From Evansella clarkii (GTDB taxonomy: Bacteria > Bacillota > Bacilli > Bacillales > Salisediminibacteriaceae), in the NCBI RefSeq assembly GCF_002019695.1, contig NZ_KV917376.1, positions 1,753,047 through 1,817,046 of the forward strand: DNA of 64,000 bases, written 5' to 3'. The position numbers and the translations under genes were made by a program. Below the pieces are notes generated by a model that was not told where the DNA came from, did not search any database, and was given only the letters and a program-made list of their open reading frames with translations. Each line of letters begins with the position of its first letter. Positions within the stretch are counted from its first letter, which is position 1. Of this stretch, positions 16,154 through 27,400 are shown in pieces.

Positions 16154-19100
16154 ATGCCTTACCAATCATTTTGGTACCGTAAGTTTGCTGCAACGTTTTT
16201 AGCCGTGGTACTTGTTCTTTCTGGTTTTGGACCGGCAGCAGGCGCTGTGCAATTCACTTCAGCTGCTGCAGAGGGGGCTCCTGTACTTGACAGAACCCCG
16301 GCTGCTGATAATGAGAGCAGCGTCGGAGAAGCAGGAAAACGCGCAAACAGGACAGTGGAATCAGCAGAAATAATCGACTCAGTAAGTTTTTTAGCAGAAT
16401 TCGATAAAACATATCCAAAGGGCAGGGACATAAATGATTATCTTGACCTGCTCATCGTTACAGGAGACGGAACGGAAATAGTTCCTGAAATAACCTCCTA
16501 TGAAGTACAGCATGGAAGCCGCGAGAATGTAATTATTACACACACGAATGACGATTTAACAGGAACATACGGGACTTTATATGTAAATGATATTTCTGTC
16601 GGGTTTGATTTTGCTTCTATTTCAATAGCTGAACTAAGGGAGCAGGAGCTTGGCACAGTACATACGGTAACAGGGGTTGTTACCGCGCATTTTGAAGCTG
16701 GCGGCCAGACGAACATGTACATTCAGGATGATTCAGCCGGAATCCTTGTAAGAGGTACTGGCCTTGGCAGCATGTTCTCTATTGGGGACAAAGTCCGGTT
16801 TACCGGGGAACTTGACCATTTCCGTGACATGAAACAGCTGCTCGTAAATGATGGCGTTTCGGAACTCGTAGAAAGAAATGCGGAGCAGGTGACACCGGAA
16901 TTAGTAACTTCCGCCGACTTAAGTGATGAAGATACTGCAGAAAACCTTGAAGCCCGCCTTGTAATGGTGCAGGATGCTAGGGTGGAAAATAACATTGGTT
17001 TTAATGATTTCCAGGCAACTGATTCTGCCGGAGAGTTCCTCGTTCTCGGAGAGGCGGCAACAGTTAGAGAGCACACGGATTATGACTATATTATTGGTGT
17101 AGTAAACTATCATTTTTACGAACATAAAGTAATGCCTCGTTTTGAATACGATTTAATCGAAGATGCAGCAGTAGTGCAGCCAGTAATAGCATCTCCTGGT
17201 TCAGGAGAAGTGGAACAAGGCACAGAAGTTTTCCTTTCTTCTTTTACAGAAGGGGCTGAAATCTATTACACAGCTGACGGCACAGAGCCAACTTCAGAGA
17301 GCACACTCTATGAAGGGCCGATCGAAATTACTGAAGAAACAACGATTAAAGCAATTGCAGTAAAAGACGGGCTGACAGACAGTCCTGTCAGGGAATTCAG
17401 TTATACGGTGCTCCCGGAAGCAGGATCTCTGGAAATTTACGATATTCAGGGAGCTTCTCATATTTCTCCATATGAAAATATGGTAGTAAGAGAAGTGCCA
17501 GGGATTGTTACTTATACGCAAAACAACGGTTTTTATATGCAAAGCGCCGAATCAGACGGTAATGTAAATACGTCAGAAGGTATTTTTGTATATAATCCGG
17601 GCCACGGTGTGGCGGCAGGCGACTCAGTGCTTGTTGACGGACGTGTAGTTGAGTTTGAGGAGAGGGGCTACGATGATAATAATGATCTGACTACCACACA
17701 GATTGTTGGTTCATCTCTTGAAGTGGAATCAAGCGGAAATGAACTGCCGGATCCTGTGGTAGTGGGAGTGGACAGAGATATTCCTTCCGTACTCCTTGAG
17801 GATCCTGATAACTATGATATTTTCGATCCGGACACATTTGACGCGGAAGCAAACGCACTCGATTTTTATGAAAGCCTTGAAGGTATGCTTATAGAAATTC
17901 CAGGCCAGGTTACAGTAACAGGGCCGCAGCAGTATAACGAGCTTACCGTTATCTCTGAAGAATTTGACTTAAGCAACCGGACTCCGGACGGGGGGATTTA
18001 CCTCGAGGATGACGAGCCGAATATGGAAATTATGTTTGTAAATGTACCAGGTGGTACGGTTGCAAAAACAGGGGATTACTTTGAGGAGTCCATTCTCGGA
18101 GTTGTTGGATATAATTTCGGGAACTTTAAAATCCAGCCTGTGCAAGGTCTGCCTGAACTTCATGACGGCGGTACTGTTAGAAGAGATGAAACGACTATTG
18201 AGTTTGATGAAGATAAGCTTACGGTAGCGACTTATAATGTGGAAAACTTCTATCCTGGGGTTGGAAGTGAAAAAATCTTCAGGCTTGCTAATTCTATGGC
18301 GACTGAACTGAATGCGCCGGATATTGTTACACTTGTGGAAGTAATGGATAATGACGGAACGGCTGACAGCGGAAATACAGATGCAAGTGAAAGTTATCAA
18401 GTGCTAATTGACGAAATTCAGCGACTTGGCGGTCCGCAGTATGCTTATACGGATGTGGCTCCGGTTGACGGGGCAGACGGGGGCATCCCTGGTGGTAATA
18501 TTCGTGTGGGGCATATTTACAGGACGGATGGCGTGCATTTGCCGGCTGGAGAGATCGGCGGGCCGGAAGATGCTCTGGAAATTGATGAAGATGGCAATTT
18601 AAATTACATTTCCGGACGAATTGATCCGTCTAATGATGCATGGGAAAGTGCCAGGAAATCTCTCGTAACTGAATTTATTTTTAAAGGCGAATCAGTTTAT
18701 GTGATCGGCAACCACTGGAACTCTAAGCGTGGCGATACAGCAGTGTTTGGCATGGATCAGCCGCCTGTCCAGGTGAGCCGGGATCAGCGGGAAGAGATTG
18801 CAGAGGTTATCCATGATTTTATTGCGGAGCTGAAAGATAAGCAGCCGGAAGCAAATGTGGTCGTGCTTGGTGACTTTAATGATTTCCCTTGGTCGCCTCC
18901 GCTGCAAATTCTTGAAGGGGAAGGCATGCTCTATAACGCAATTTATGAGCTGCCAAGGAATGAACAGTTCACATACGTGTACAACGGAAATTCCCAGTCA
19001 CTGGATTCCATTGTTGTATCCAGCCACCTTCAGGAGGGGCTGAAAGCGGATATTATGCATATTAATTCTCAGTTCATGGAAACACACGGACGTGCCAGCG

Positions 19101-19879
19101 ACCACGATCCTATGATGGTGCAGCTGGAAATTCCGAACATTGATCCGGATTATGATATGGGAGATACAACCCCTCCGGTGATTGAATTTGTTGATCCTGA
19201 ATTGAATGAAGATCCGAAAATCGTTCTGACAGTGGGAGATTCATTCGAAGTGCCAGCGGTAACAGCTGTGGATAATGTTGATGGAGATCTGACAGACCAG
19301 GTTACTGTGGAAAATAATGTGGATACTTCCCGTGCTGGAACATATACGGTTAGATACATTGTGGAAGACGCAGCTGGAAACCGTGCCGTAAAAACGTTAA
19401 CGGTAATTGTTGAAACAGACGCAGCTCCTCTTGAGGAATTGGCCAATGGCTCGTTCGAAAGCTGGGTTGACGGCTATCCGGAAAACTGGGGAGGAAGCTC
19501 TACAAACATTGCAAGATCACGTGTTTCACAGTCAGCGGACAGCTATGATGGTGATCACTCTGTAAGGCTTGAAAACACAAGCACCAGCCATAACCGTTTT
19601 ACAACACAGCCTTATTCCATGGTAGAGGGTGTGACATATGAAGTGACCTTTATGGCAAGGGGAAATGGAGAAATCCGGAACGCCATGTTCGCTCCAGGAT
19701 ATCACGGTAATAATTACAGCAACTATTCTCCTTATACTGTACTGGACGGTGAGAACTGGCAGGAAATCACCTGGGAATATACGGCTCCGGGAAATGGAGA
19801 AGCACAGATTATCTTTTCGGTGAGAAGTACGAGCGGTGACCATGTGCTGGTGGATAATGTGCAGGTGCAAGTAAAATAA
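16154..19879 (+). CDS. secreted multidomain extracellular nuclease (ExeM-like)
   Basis: 1241 residues with a signal peptide (FAATFLAVVLVLSGFGPAAGA). Domains in order: an OB-fold (about 155-265, TVTGVVTAHFEAGGQTNMYI); a chitobiase/FN3-like domain (about 330-420, YYTADGTEPT and EETTIKAIAVKDG); a second OB-like region (about 440-680); an endonuclease/exonuclease/phosphatase domain (about 685-995) with ATYNVENF, VTLVEVMDNDG, VIGNHWNSKRGD, VVLGDFNDFP and the terminal SDHDPM; an Ig-like DUF5011 domain (about 1020-1095); and a carbohydrate-binding-like beta-sandwich to the end. The EEP motifs indicate a metal-dependent nuclease or phosphodiesterase, likely for extracellular DNA use. No LPXTG or SLH anchor is seen. 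Very acidic overall. Confidence 0.87.
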   Translation: MPYQSFWYRKFAATFLAVVLVLSGFGPAAGAVQFTSAAAEGAPVLDRTPAADNESSVGEAGKRANRTVESAEIIDSVSFLAEFDKTYPKGRDINDYLDLLIVTGDGTEIVPEITSYEVQHGSRENVIITHTNDDLTGTYGTLYVNDISVGFDFASISIAELREQELGTVHTVTGVVTAHFEAGGQTNMYIQDDSAGILVRGTGLGSMFSIGDKVRFTGELDHFRDMKQLLVNDGVSELVERNAEQVTPELVTSADLSDEDTAENLEARLVMVQDARVENNIGFNDFQATDSAGEFLVLGEAATVREHTDYDYIIGVVNYHFYEHKVMPRFEYDLIEDAAVVQPVIASPGSGEVEQGTEVFLSSFTEGAEIYYTADGTEPTSESTLYEGPIEITEETTIKAIAVKDGLTDSPVREFSYTVLPEAGSLEIYDIQGASHISPYENMVVREVPGIVTYTQNNGFYMQSAESDGNVNTSEGIFVYNPGHGVAAGDSVLVDGRVVEFEERGYDDNNDLTTTQIVGSSLEVESSGNELPDPVVVGVDRDIPSVLLEDPDNYDIFDPDTFDAEANALDFYESLEGMLIEIPGQVTVTGPQQYNELTVISEEFDLSNRTPDGGIYLEDDEPNMEIMFVNVPGGTVAKTGDYFEESILGVVGYNFGNFKIQPVQGLPELHDGGTVRRDETTIEFDEDKLTVATYNVENFYPGVGSEKIFRLANSMATELNAPDIVTLVEVMDNDGTADSGNTDASESYQVLIDEIQRLGGPQYAYTDVAPVDGADGGIPGGNIRVGHIYRTDGVHLPAGEIGGPEDALEIDEDGNLNYISGRIDPSNDAWESARKSLVTEFIFKGESVYVIGNHWNSKRGDTAVFGMDQPPVQVSRDQREEIAEVIHDFIAELKDKQPEANVVVLGDFNDFPWSPPLQILEGEGMLYNAIYELPRNEQFTYVYNGNSQSLDSIVVSSHLQEGLKADIMHINSQFMETHGRASDHDPMMVQLEIPNIDPDYDMGDTTPPVIEFVDPELNEDPKIVLTVGDSFEVPAVTAVDNVDGDLTDQVTVENNVDTSRAGTYTVRYIVEDAAGNRAVKTLTVIVETDAAPLEELANGSFESWVDGYPENWGGSSTNIARSRVSQSADSYDGDHSVRLENTSTSHNRFTTQPYSMVEGVTYEVTFMARGNGEIRNAMFAPGYHGNNYSNYSPYTVLDGENWQEITWEYTAPGNGEAQIIFSVRSTSGDHVLVDNVQVQVK

Positions 19880-19900
19880 CAGATTGGAAGCATGTTAGCG

Positions 19901-19928
19901 CAGGAGAGGAAGGTTCCTCTCCTGTTTT
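19901..19928 (+). terminator. terminator after the nuclease gene
   Basis: CAGGAGAGGA (19901-19910) pairs with TCCTCTCCTG (19914-19923), followed by TTTTCC. Confidence 0.85.
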
Positions 19929-20061
19929 CCATTTCCACCAATATATTAGTTGAAGGAACTACCGGCAGTAAGCCAAGAACAGGAAGAGCATAGTGTATAC
20001 CAAGTAAGTCATGAATTGTCAATAAGCACGGGCGAATTGTGCGGGGTCTGGCCCCGGACTT

Positions 20062-21189
20062 TCATCCGAAGTGGCCAGGACTTTCTGAGCTGCCGGCAGA
20101 CTGCTGCCCGGGAGAATGTTTTTCCTTTCTTCTTATCCTCCATATCAGAACAGCAAACATTACCGCGATCAGTAGTTCAAGCATAAGACCTAAGGTAGCC
20201 CAGGTGAAGATTTCAAAAGTATAGTTATGTATGGGGTTTTTAAAAAGGGCTATTGACATTACGCCTGCTAAAAGAGCAAGAGGGACTAGTTGCAGCCTTG
20301 ATTTTTTGTTTAAAACAATTTCCAGGCAGCGATGTATGCCGTACAGGGAAAAAGCCATTTTCGCAAAGACGGAAGGATAATAGAATGAAACTATTACTAA
20401 ATCGAGACGGTCCAGAAATTCAGTCAGCCGGATTTGCTGTACAAGCTGGTAGCTTGGATATAATGAGAAGCTGGTAATAACTGCACTAAGGACACTAATC
20501 TGTGAAAAAATCATGACAGATAACATAAACATCCCGATGGCCCCTCCAAGAATAAAAGACCTTCTTGCATCACCGATTGGCTTAACCATTGTAATAACCA
20601 GTATAAAAACAATCAGTTCCCCTGCAGAAGCAAGGCCTATAAAACCAGACTGAAGTATAGAGGGAATAGTCCCCAAACCGAGGACCGGCTCAAATCTGCT
20701 TAATTCAATTTGGGGAATTAAGGAGAGTGGCAAAAATATCATAATAATAATTAAGTACAGGAAATAAAGCTCTGTAAAACGGGCAATGACCTCAATGCCC
20801 GCCCATGCAATATATAAGATAGAGAGGACAAACAGCATAGTAATAACGAAACCGGGTGTTAAAGGAAGCAGGACATGCTTTGTGAAATTGGTAATTGTCC
20901 TGAGGTCCCTTGCAAGAATATGAAACAGGAACACAAGGACCAGTAAGGCAGTGCCTCTCGCGAGCAGGTGATTACCTCCCCATATACCATCGTAATTTTT
21001 TACTTTTTTAAATCCCCACAGCGCTATAGTTACTAATACGAAAATGTACCCGAACAACAAGGGAGGAATGACCCATGTGTTTTGCATGGACAAATCAATT
21101 AGTGCCTGGGGAACAGAAACTATTGTGGTAGAAACGACAAAATTGCCTGAAAGCAATGCAATTTGCAAATTAGAAATACGGGATGTCAT
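20062..21189 (-). CDS. gerXB: spore germination permease, GerAB/GerKB type
   Basis: 375 residues, strongly hydrophobic with about ten transmembrane segments, of the APC-superfamily germinant-receptor B subunit. It begins SRISNLQIALLSGNFVVSTT and has the GxxWGGNHLLARG-like loop region of the family. B subunits carry the germinant-binding pocket in the inner spore membrane. Its start overlaps the upstream 73-residue gene by 4 bp. Last gene of the operon gerXA-gerXC-small-gerXB. Confidence 0.9.
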   Translation of the reverse strand: MTSRISNLQIALLSGNFVVSTTIVSVPQALIDLSMQNTWVIPPLLFGYIFVLVTIALWGFKKVKNYDGIWGGNHLLARGTALLVLVFLFHILARDLRTITNFTKHVLLPLTPGFVITMLFVLSILYIAWAGIEVIARFTELYFLYLIIIMIFLPLSLIPQIELSRFEPVLGLGTIPSILQSGFIGLASAGELIVFILVITMVKPIGDARRSFILGGAIGMFMLSVMIFSQISVLSAVITSFSLYPSYQLVQQIRLTEFLDRLDLVIVSFYYPSVFAKMAFSLYGIHRCLEIVLNKKSRLQLVPLALLAGVMSIALFKNPIHNYTFEIFTWATLGLMLELLIAVMFAVLIWRIRRKEKHSPGQQSAGSSESPGHFG

Positions 21190-21407
21190 TTTCCAACCAT
21201 CCTTTCTGTAATGGAGCCGAAGGTGTTTGAGAGCAAGTCAGTGTAACGGAACATGACCTGGTCGTAAATTAGGAAAACAGAGGAAAGAGCAGTAATTATA
21301 CAAAAGGTAAGGAACAGCCATTTCTCCTTCTTATCATTTTTCAGGGTTTTATAGTTGAAAATTCCGGTTGCGAGTAAGAAGCCAATAATAAATAAAACCT
21401 CCAGCAC
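21186..21407 (-). CDS. small two-helix membrane protein in the germination operon
   Basis: 73 residues with two hydrophobic segments (LEVLFIIGFLLATGIFNY and WLFLTFCIITALSSVFLIYD) separated by KTLKNDKKEK, giving a hairpin topology. It lies 2 bp after gerXC and overlaps gerXB by 4 bp, so it is translationally coupled within the receptor operon. Small GerD-unrelated 'D-subunit' proteins with two helices are known to modulate some GerA-type receptors, and this one fits that pattern by size and position. Assignment is inference. Confidence 0.7.
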   Translation of the reverse strand: MLEVLFIIGFLLATGIFNYKTLKNDKKEKWLFLTFCIITALSSVFLIYDQVMFRYTDLLSNTFGSITERMVGK

Positions 21408-21409
21408 AG

Positions 21410-22573
21410 CTATTCATCCTCCCTTCCTAAAGACTGTCCAAATAAACCAAGGGATTCAATCTGGCTGTCTACGGTCACCTCCACCTCAATATCGGAGAGC
21501 ATTTCCCGCCAGTTGTCCTTCCATTCCTGCCATTTTTTTGACTCCTTGCGGTATAAAAGCCAGCCAAAACCGAAAGAATCTATTCCCTGGGTCTTGTTTT
21601 CCTCGATTACCGCCATCACATTTGATTTGATTTTTTCATTGATCTTATTTTCGGCTTCTTCTAATACACCAGGCTCCTCCAGATTGAGGTCAGACTGACT
21701 TTCAAGTATCCCGACTTTAGCGTTTATATCTACCAGTATTTTTGGCATCCCGTTAACTATTTCATAGTCCGTACTAGTGGACTGCTCCAGCACTCTTACA
21801 TCGAGTGTTTCTTCCTCCTTAATGGGGGTGGGCATTACGTTTCCGTTAAACTTTCCGAGCATCCAGAGCACTCCCTGGCTTTGAGCGTCATCAGTGATAT
21901 AGGCAAGCTCATCGTCTTTAAATATCCCTGCAGATTTAATCTGAATTTGTTTTGTTTGTATATCAGGGTTTCCTGTTTCATTTTCCACAAGGTCAACTAC
22001 AGGAATGATTGGGTCATTCCCTTCCTGTAACAGGTCATTGAGTATATCCCTCAGCGACTGCCAGTAATCATCCTGGGCGATCTCGCGTATTGCTTCACTG
22101 GGGAGCTGTTCAAGGTATGGATTTGTGTCAAGGACGTCTCTTCCTTTTTCCGTGGAAATCAGTATGAGGGTTGATAATCTGCTTTCCCGGGATCTGGTTA
22201 GATCATCAAAAACGGATTGTATGCCCTGCTTAGCCAGATCCTGGCCAATAACTGCTACTCTTCTGTGGCCGAAAGTCAGCCTTCGGGACATCCGTTTTTG
22301 AATTTTTCTGTTCGCATCCCGTATCGAAGAAGCAGCGCTGGAATCGATGTAGTAGGGCTGATCGCCCGACGTACCGCCTCCCCCACCTTCACTTCCAGCA
22401 CCACCGAGCTGGCTCGGGAGTGGTATCAAAATTGATGCCCGGATATCTGATTCTCCTTCCAGGTCCATGGCGGAGGCTGAAATAAGAGCTACATCATTAA
22501 GTTCTATACGGTCCCAGCATCCAGTTTGCACTATGATGAGAAAGAGTAAAAAGACGACCAATATTTTTTTCAC
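21410..22573 (-). CDS. gerXC: spore germination lipoprotein, Ger(x)C family
   Basis: 387 residues. A lipoprotein signal with lipobox QTGC (Cys19) precedes WDRIELNDVALISASAMD, the near-invariant start of GerC proteins. The acidic ENETGNPDIQTKQIQIKSAGIFKDD region and terminal GWLLYRKESKKW-like helix also match. It is the lipid-anchored C subunit of a GerA-type receptor on the outer face of the inner spore membrane. A Gly-rich loop near residues 55-70 is an insertion relative to my memory of the family. Confidence 0.92.
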   Translation of the reverse strand: MKKILVVFLLFLIIVQTGCWDRIELNDVALISASAMDLEGESDIRASILIPLPSQLGGAGSEGGGGGTSGDQPYYIDSSAASSIRDANRKIQKRMSRRLTFGHRRVAVIGQDLAKQGIQSVFDDLTRSRESRLSTLILISTEKGRDVLDTNPYLEQLPSEAIREIAQDDYWQSLRDILNDLLQEGNDPIIPVVDLVENETGNPDIQTKQIQIKSAGIFKDDELAYITDDAQSQGVLWMLGKFNGNVMPTPIKEEETLDVRVLEQSTSTDYEIVNGMPKILVDINAKVGILESQSDLNLEEPGVLEEAENKINEKIKSNVMAVIEENKTQGIDSFGFGWLLYRKESKKWQEWKDNWREMLSDIEVEVTVDSQIESLGLFGQSLGREDE

Positions 22574-22594
22574 AGTAAACCCCCCGGTGGCAGT

Positions 22595-24214
22595 TTATTT
22601 TCTGGCTTCAGGTGTCATTTCGTCTGTCTCACGCTTTAAATTCCCCCCGATGATATGCTTCGGCCTGTTTCTCATTGCCCACCATGGCATGCGGATAAAT
22701 ACATCCTTCAGTTCACCCACTGATAATGGTGAAAGGGGGGAAAGGTAAGGGATCCCGAATGATCGAAGCTTAATTAAATGAGTAGAAATCAATACGATCC
22801 CCACCACGATGCCGAATAGTCCAAACACAGAGGCGATGATCATCAAACCAAATCGCAGTAACCGGATTGTAATTCCAAAGGTGAATCTTGGGATGGTGAA
22901 AGACGCGATTCCTGTGAGAGACACGACAATAACCATCGGTGCAGATACGATTCCTGCTTCTACAGCTGCTGTCCCGATAACTAACGCACCTAAAATACTG
23001 ACAGCCTGGCCAATTGTTTTTGGCAGCCGCACCCCTGCTTCCCTTAGTGCTTCAAAAGCTATTTCCATAATCATCGCTTCTACGACGGCCGGAAAGGGGA
23101 TAGCTTCCCGGCTCGCTGCAAAACTGTAAATCAGAGTTGTAGGAAGCATCTCATGATGAAAAGTAGTCAGAGCGATATAAAGAGCAGGAAGAAACAAAGC
23201 AACCCCTAAAAAAAGAATCCTCAGCCAGCGGAGAAAGGTACTGATATAAAATCTTTCATAATAATCTTCACTGGCCTGCAGCATCTGCCAGAAGGTAACA
23301 GGAAGAAGCAGGGCGAAAGGGGTTCCGTCCACAAGTATGGCCACCCTGCCTTCCAGAAGGTTTGCAGCAACTGTATCAGGTCTTTCTGTTGCCTGAAGCT
23401 GCGGAAAGGGACTTGCCGGGGAGTCTTCAATTAGTTCCTCGATATATCCGGTCTCAAAAATACCATCGATTTCAATGCGGTCAAGGCGTTTCTCCACTTC
23501 TTCCACAAGCTCGCTGCTGGCAATACCATCCAGATAAGCAATTACTATATTGGTATTAGTTTCCTCGCCAACTTTTTTTGAGATGATCTTTAGTTTTTCT
23601 GATCTGATTTTCCGGCGGAGCAGAGAGACACTTGTACCGACATTTTCATTAAAACCTTCCCGTGGCCCACGGATACTGGACTCCGTATCAGGCTCTGAAA
23701 TGGATCTGTCTTCAAATTTCTTAGCATCCAGGACAAGGACTTTGTCTCTGTTCTCAGTAAATAACAGAGTATTTCCGTCAAAGAGCTGTTCCAGTGCATC
23801 TTCAAAGGTTGTCTGTTTGCTTACGTCTCCTATAGTCAGGATCTTTTCTTCAATCTCCTCAAAAGTCAGTGAGGGGCCTTTATATTTCAGCAGTTTTTCA
23901 AGAGCACTGAATTCAATAGCGTTCGTATCAATAAGGCCGTTAATATAAACGAGGCAGGCATTCTGTTCACCAATCTTAATTGGTCTGAATACAATGTCTG
24001 TGCTTTTTTCCAGTCTTTTCTTCAGGATAGAAATATTCGCAGTAAGGTGAAAACGAAGCGGTTCCTTTTCTTTTTTTCTGCTGTCGTTTTCATTCTTCTT
24101 CTTCTGCTTATCCTGTTGATCTGTGTTTTCGCTGCTTTCCGGGTTTTGCCCCGTCTCTTTACTATTGCTTTCTGTTTGTTTCGATTCCTGCTCTTTATTG
24201 CGCCCCTCTGCCAT
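22595..24214 (-). CDS. gerXA: spore germination protein, GerA family
   Basis: 539 residues from the ATG at 24214, which has a GGAG ribosome binding site 9 bp upstream; a longer reading from 24268 lacks one. The first 50 residues are extremely polar (Lys/Glu/Gln/Ser rich) as in other A subunits. They are followed by the soluble NTD with DIVFRP and YINGLIDTNAIE, the ERPDTVAANLLEGRVAILVDGTP core, and about five membrane segments from residue 310. First gene of the receptor operon. The soluble domain mediates receptor oligomerisation in characterised homologues. Confidence 0.92.
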   Translation of the reverse strand: MAEGRNKEQESKQTESNSKETGQNPESSENTDQQDKQKKKNENDSRKKEKEPLRFHLTANISILKKRLEKSTDIVFRPIKIGEQNACLVYINGLIDTNAIEFSALEKLLKYKGPSLTFEEIEEKILTIGDVSKQTTFEDALEQLFDGNTLLFTENRDKVLVLDAKKFEDRSISEPDTESSIRGPREGFNENVGTSVSLLRRKIRSEKLKIISKKVGEETNTNIVIAYLDGIASSELVEEVEKRLDRIEIDGIFETGYIEELIEDSPASPFPQLQATERPDTVAANLLEGRVAILVDGTPFALLLPVTFWQMLQASEDYYERFYISTFLRWLRILFLGVALFLPALYIALTTFHHEMLPTTLIYSFAASREAIPFPAVVEAMIMEIAFEALREAGVRLPKTIGQAVSILGALVIGTAAVEAGIVSAPMVIVVSLTGIASFTIPRFTFGITIRLLRFGLMIIASVFGLFGIVVGIVLISTHLIKLRSFGIPYLSPLSPLSVGELKDVFIRMPWWAMRNRPKHIIGGNLKRETDEMTPEARK

Positions 24215-24499
24215 CCCATACAACTCCAATAAATAGATTATTTGTAAGTTGCCCCTGCAACCGGCCAATTATCCAGAATCAGCCTTACAAATTTCCGTGC
24301 AGAAATTGCAGGGAGACAGACTCCATTGTCATCAAGTTAACAAAGCGAGGTGCCGTCAGGCGGCTTCTTCGCTCTGAGCTGCTGATAATATATTGTCTGA
24401 AATTTCCGAATTGTTATTGCGTTTTTTCTCTGAGCTTGTCATAATTACAATCAAAAGAAGCCATTTTAATTATTTCGCTGCTATTCAGGGGGAGAAATT

Positions 24500-27400
24500 G
24501 TGAGAAAGAACTGGTTAAAAGCGTGTAGTAAAAACAGATGCATGGGATATCTTCGTTATCTGCTTATTATTTTCATTGTGGTTCCCGGCATGCTCATACT
24601 CTCTCCCGGGGAAAATGCCAAGGCGGATTCTTCAGAACAGCACTTATTTCTGACAAATGAAGGGAAGAAGGTGGAACTTAATTCATATATTCAAATATTT
24701 GAAGATGAAGAAGGTTCATGGACAATTAACGGCATTCATGAAGAGCTTTCTGCTAAAGAATTTCATCCTGTGGAAAAGTGGACGCCAAGCCTGGGATATA
24801 CGAATTCGGTGTACTGGATAAAGCTTCAGATAACGAATACATCTTCAAAAGAAAGATGGCTCCTGGAACTTGATAATCCAACCATGGACTACGTGACCTT
24901 ATATTATCCCGACCCTCCAGGCGACCAGACAGCTTTGGATGAAGAAGACATGGGGTTCGCTGACGGCAATTACTCCGAGTCATCTGGTTTACAGTCAGAC
25001 TTATTTGTTTCAGCAGATGGTTTCCAGGCATTCCAATCTGGTGATCTTTATCCTTTTCAGCAGAGAGATTTAAATCATCGTAATTTCGTTTTCACCCTTT
25101 CTCTTCCGGTGAATGAAACAGTACCCGTGTACCTCCGATTTGAGACAGAAGGTGCTATGCAGATGCCCCTCACTCTCTGGCGGGATGGGGCGTTTATAGA
25201 AAAAGCACAAAAAGAATACACCTTCCTGGGCCTGTTTTTCGGACTTGCTTTAATTATGAGCGTGTATAATTTGTTCTTATTCTTTGCTCTCAAACACAAG
25301 AGCTATCTGCATTATGTAATTTTTATTTTATTAAATATTATGACCCATCTAACTTTTACTGGAATAGGTTTTCAATATTTCTGGCCGGAAGCAGTATGGT
25401 GGAATAACAGAGCAATCGTATTTTTCATGTGCCTTTCAAATATCTGGGCATTTGTATTTGTTAAAAATTTTCTCGACACAAGGTCACGCCAGCCTGTGTT
25501 TGACCGAATTTTTACAGGGCTGATCGCTTTTAATTCCATTATTCTGGGCTTATTGCTTTTTTCCTACCCGGCGGCGCTGAGGTTAATTATGTTCAGTCTT
25601 GTGCTGACCATTTTGTTTATCCTCGCTGCTGCAGTAATGAGCCTGAGATCTGGTTACAGGCCGGCGAGATTTTTTCTGCTGGGATGGTGTTTTTTCCTGA
25701 CAGGTGTCCTCATATCCAGCCTTGCTGATATAGGGCTCATCCCTTTAACCACGGTGACCAAATACGCCTGGCAGGGCTTTTTATCACTGGAGGTCATCTT
25801 ATTTTCTTTTGCTCTCGCAGATAAAATAAACATCATGCGGTCAGAAAAGGAAAAAGCAGAAAAAGAAGCTGTAAAAAGCCAGCAGCTTGCCTTACAGAGC
25901 CTGAAAAAGGCCGATAAACTAAAAGACGAATTTCTCGCTGTGACTTCTCACGAATTGAGAACCCCGTTAAATGGGATTATCGGGCTGACAGAAGCCACTC
26001 TTGAAGAGCGTGGTGAAAAGCTGCCTGAGAAAGCAGCGGAAAACCTTGAAATGATCAAGGTGAGCGGAAAAAGACTGGCACAATTAATTGATGATATACT
26101 GGATTATTCAAAGCTCAGCTATAATGCGTTAGATCTGGACAGGAAAGAAGTGTATTTAAAAGAATTAACCGATGTAGTAATGACAATCTGCCGCAGCCTT
26201 GTCGGAAACAAGGATGTAAAACTTATTAATAAAATTCCTCCATTAATCCCACCTGTATATGCAGACGAAAACCGATTGCAGCAAATTCTTTATAATCTTA
26301 TAGGCAACGCAGTTAAATACACAAATGCCGGTGAAATTACCGTAAGTGCGCTACAGATTGAGGATTATATTGAAATGAAAATAAGTGATACGGGAACAGG
26401 CATACCAGCCCATAAATTAAACACAGTGTTCTTACCGTTCAGCCGGGCGGAGGATACTTCAGCAGCCGGCTCTGGAAAAAATACAGAAGGCTCCGGTATC
26501 GGGCTGGATGTGACAAAAAGGCTTGTGGAACTTCATGAAGGTGAAATTAAAGCAGAATCAACCCAGGGAACAGGCACCGTTTTTAGCTTTACGCTTCCAA
26601 TTTTTAAAGTGAGCACATCAGAACAAGTGATACAGGAAACAGCAGCTGCTGCTATGCCAAAGTCTCCCATGCCTTCCCAGCCTCAGGAAAGGGTAATAAC
26701 AACAGCAGAGCAGGGGCAAATAAGAGTATTAATCGCTGATGACGAACCGGTTAACCGGCACTTGTTAAAGAGCCAGCTCTCAGCGAAAGGCTTTTTGATA
26801 ACGGAAGCAGCTAATGGGGCAGAAGCCCTTGAAAAATTAAGGAATGAGCCGCCCTTTGATTTGTTAATTGCGGATATAATGATGCCTAAATTATCAGGGT
26901 ATGAACTATGCCGGGAAATCCGGAATTTATATTCTCTTACAGAGCTCCCTGTACTAATGCTTACGGCGAAAAATCAAATTGAGGACCGGATCGCAGCTTT
27001 TGAAATGGGGGCAAACGATTATCTTGTGAAACCATGCAACAAACAGGAACTGCTGGCGAGAGTGAACACGCTTATCGAGTTAAAACGGTCAGCGACATCA
27101 GTCAGAAACTATGTATCCAGGCTGGACATGGCAAATAAAAAACTTGAAAAGCTCAATAATCAGCTTGAGGAAAAAGTCCGTGAGCGGACAATGGAACTCA
27201 CAAATTCTAACAAAAAACTGGAAAAAGTAAACGTCGAACTAAGGAAGCTGGAAGAATCGAAACGCCTGCTGCTGTCCAGCATCTCCCATGAACTGGGCAC
27301 CCCGATGACATTTATTCAGGGATACATTCAATCTCTTCAGGAAGGTGTTATTGCATTAGACGACAGGAGATATAATGAACTTGTGCAAAACAGACTTAAT

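Noticed and set aside
24214-24268. Longer GerA N-terminus starting at 24268
   Set aside because: No ribosome binding site there; GGAG sits correctly only for the ATG at 24214, which gives the typical polar N-terminus.
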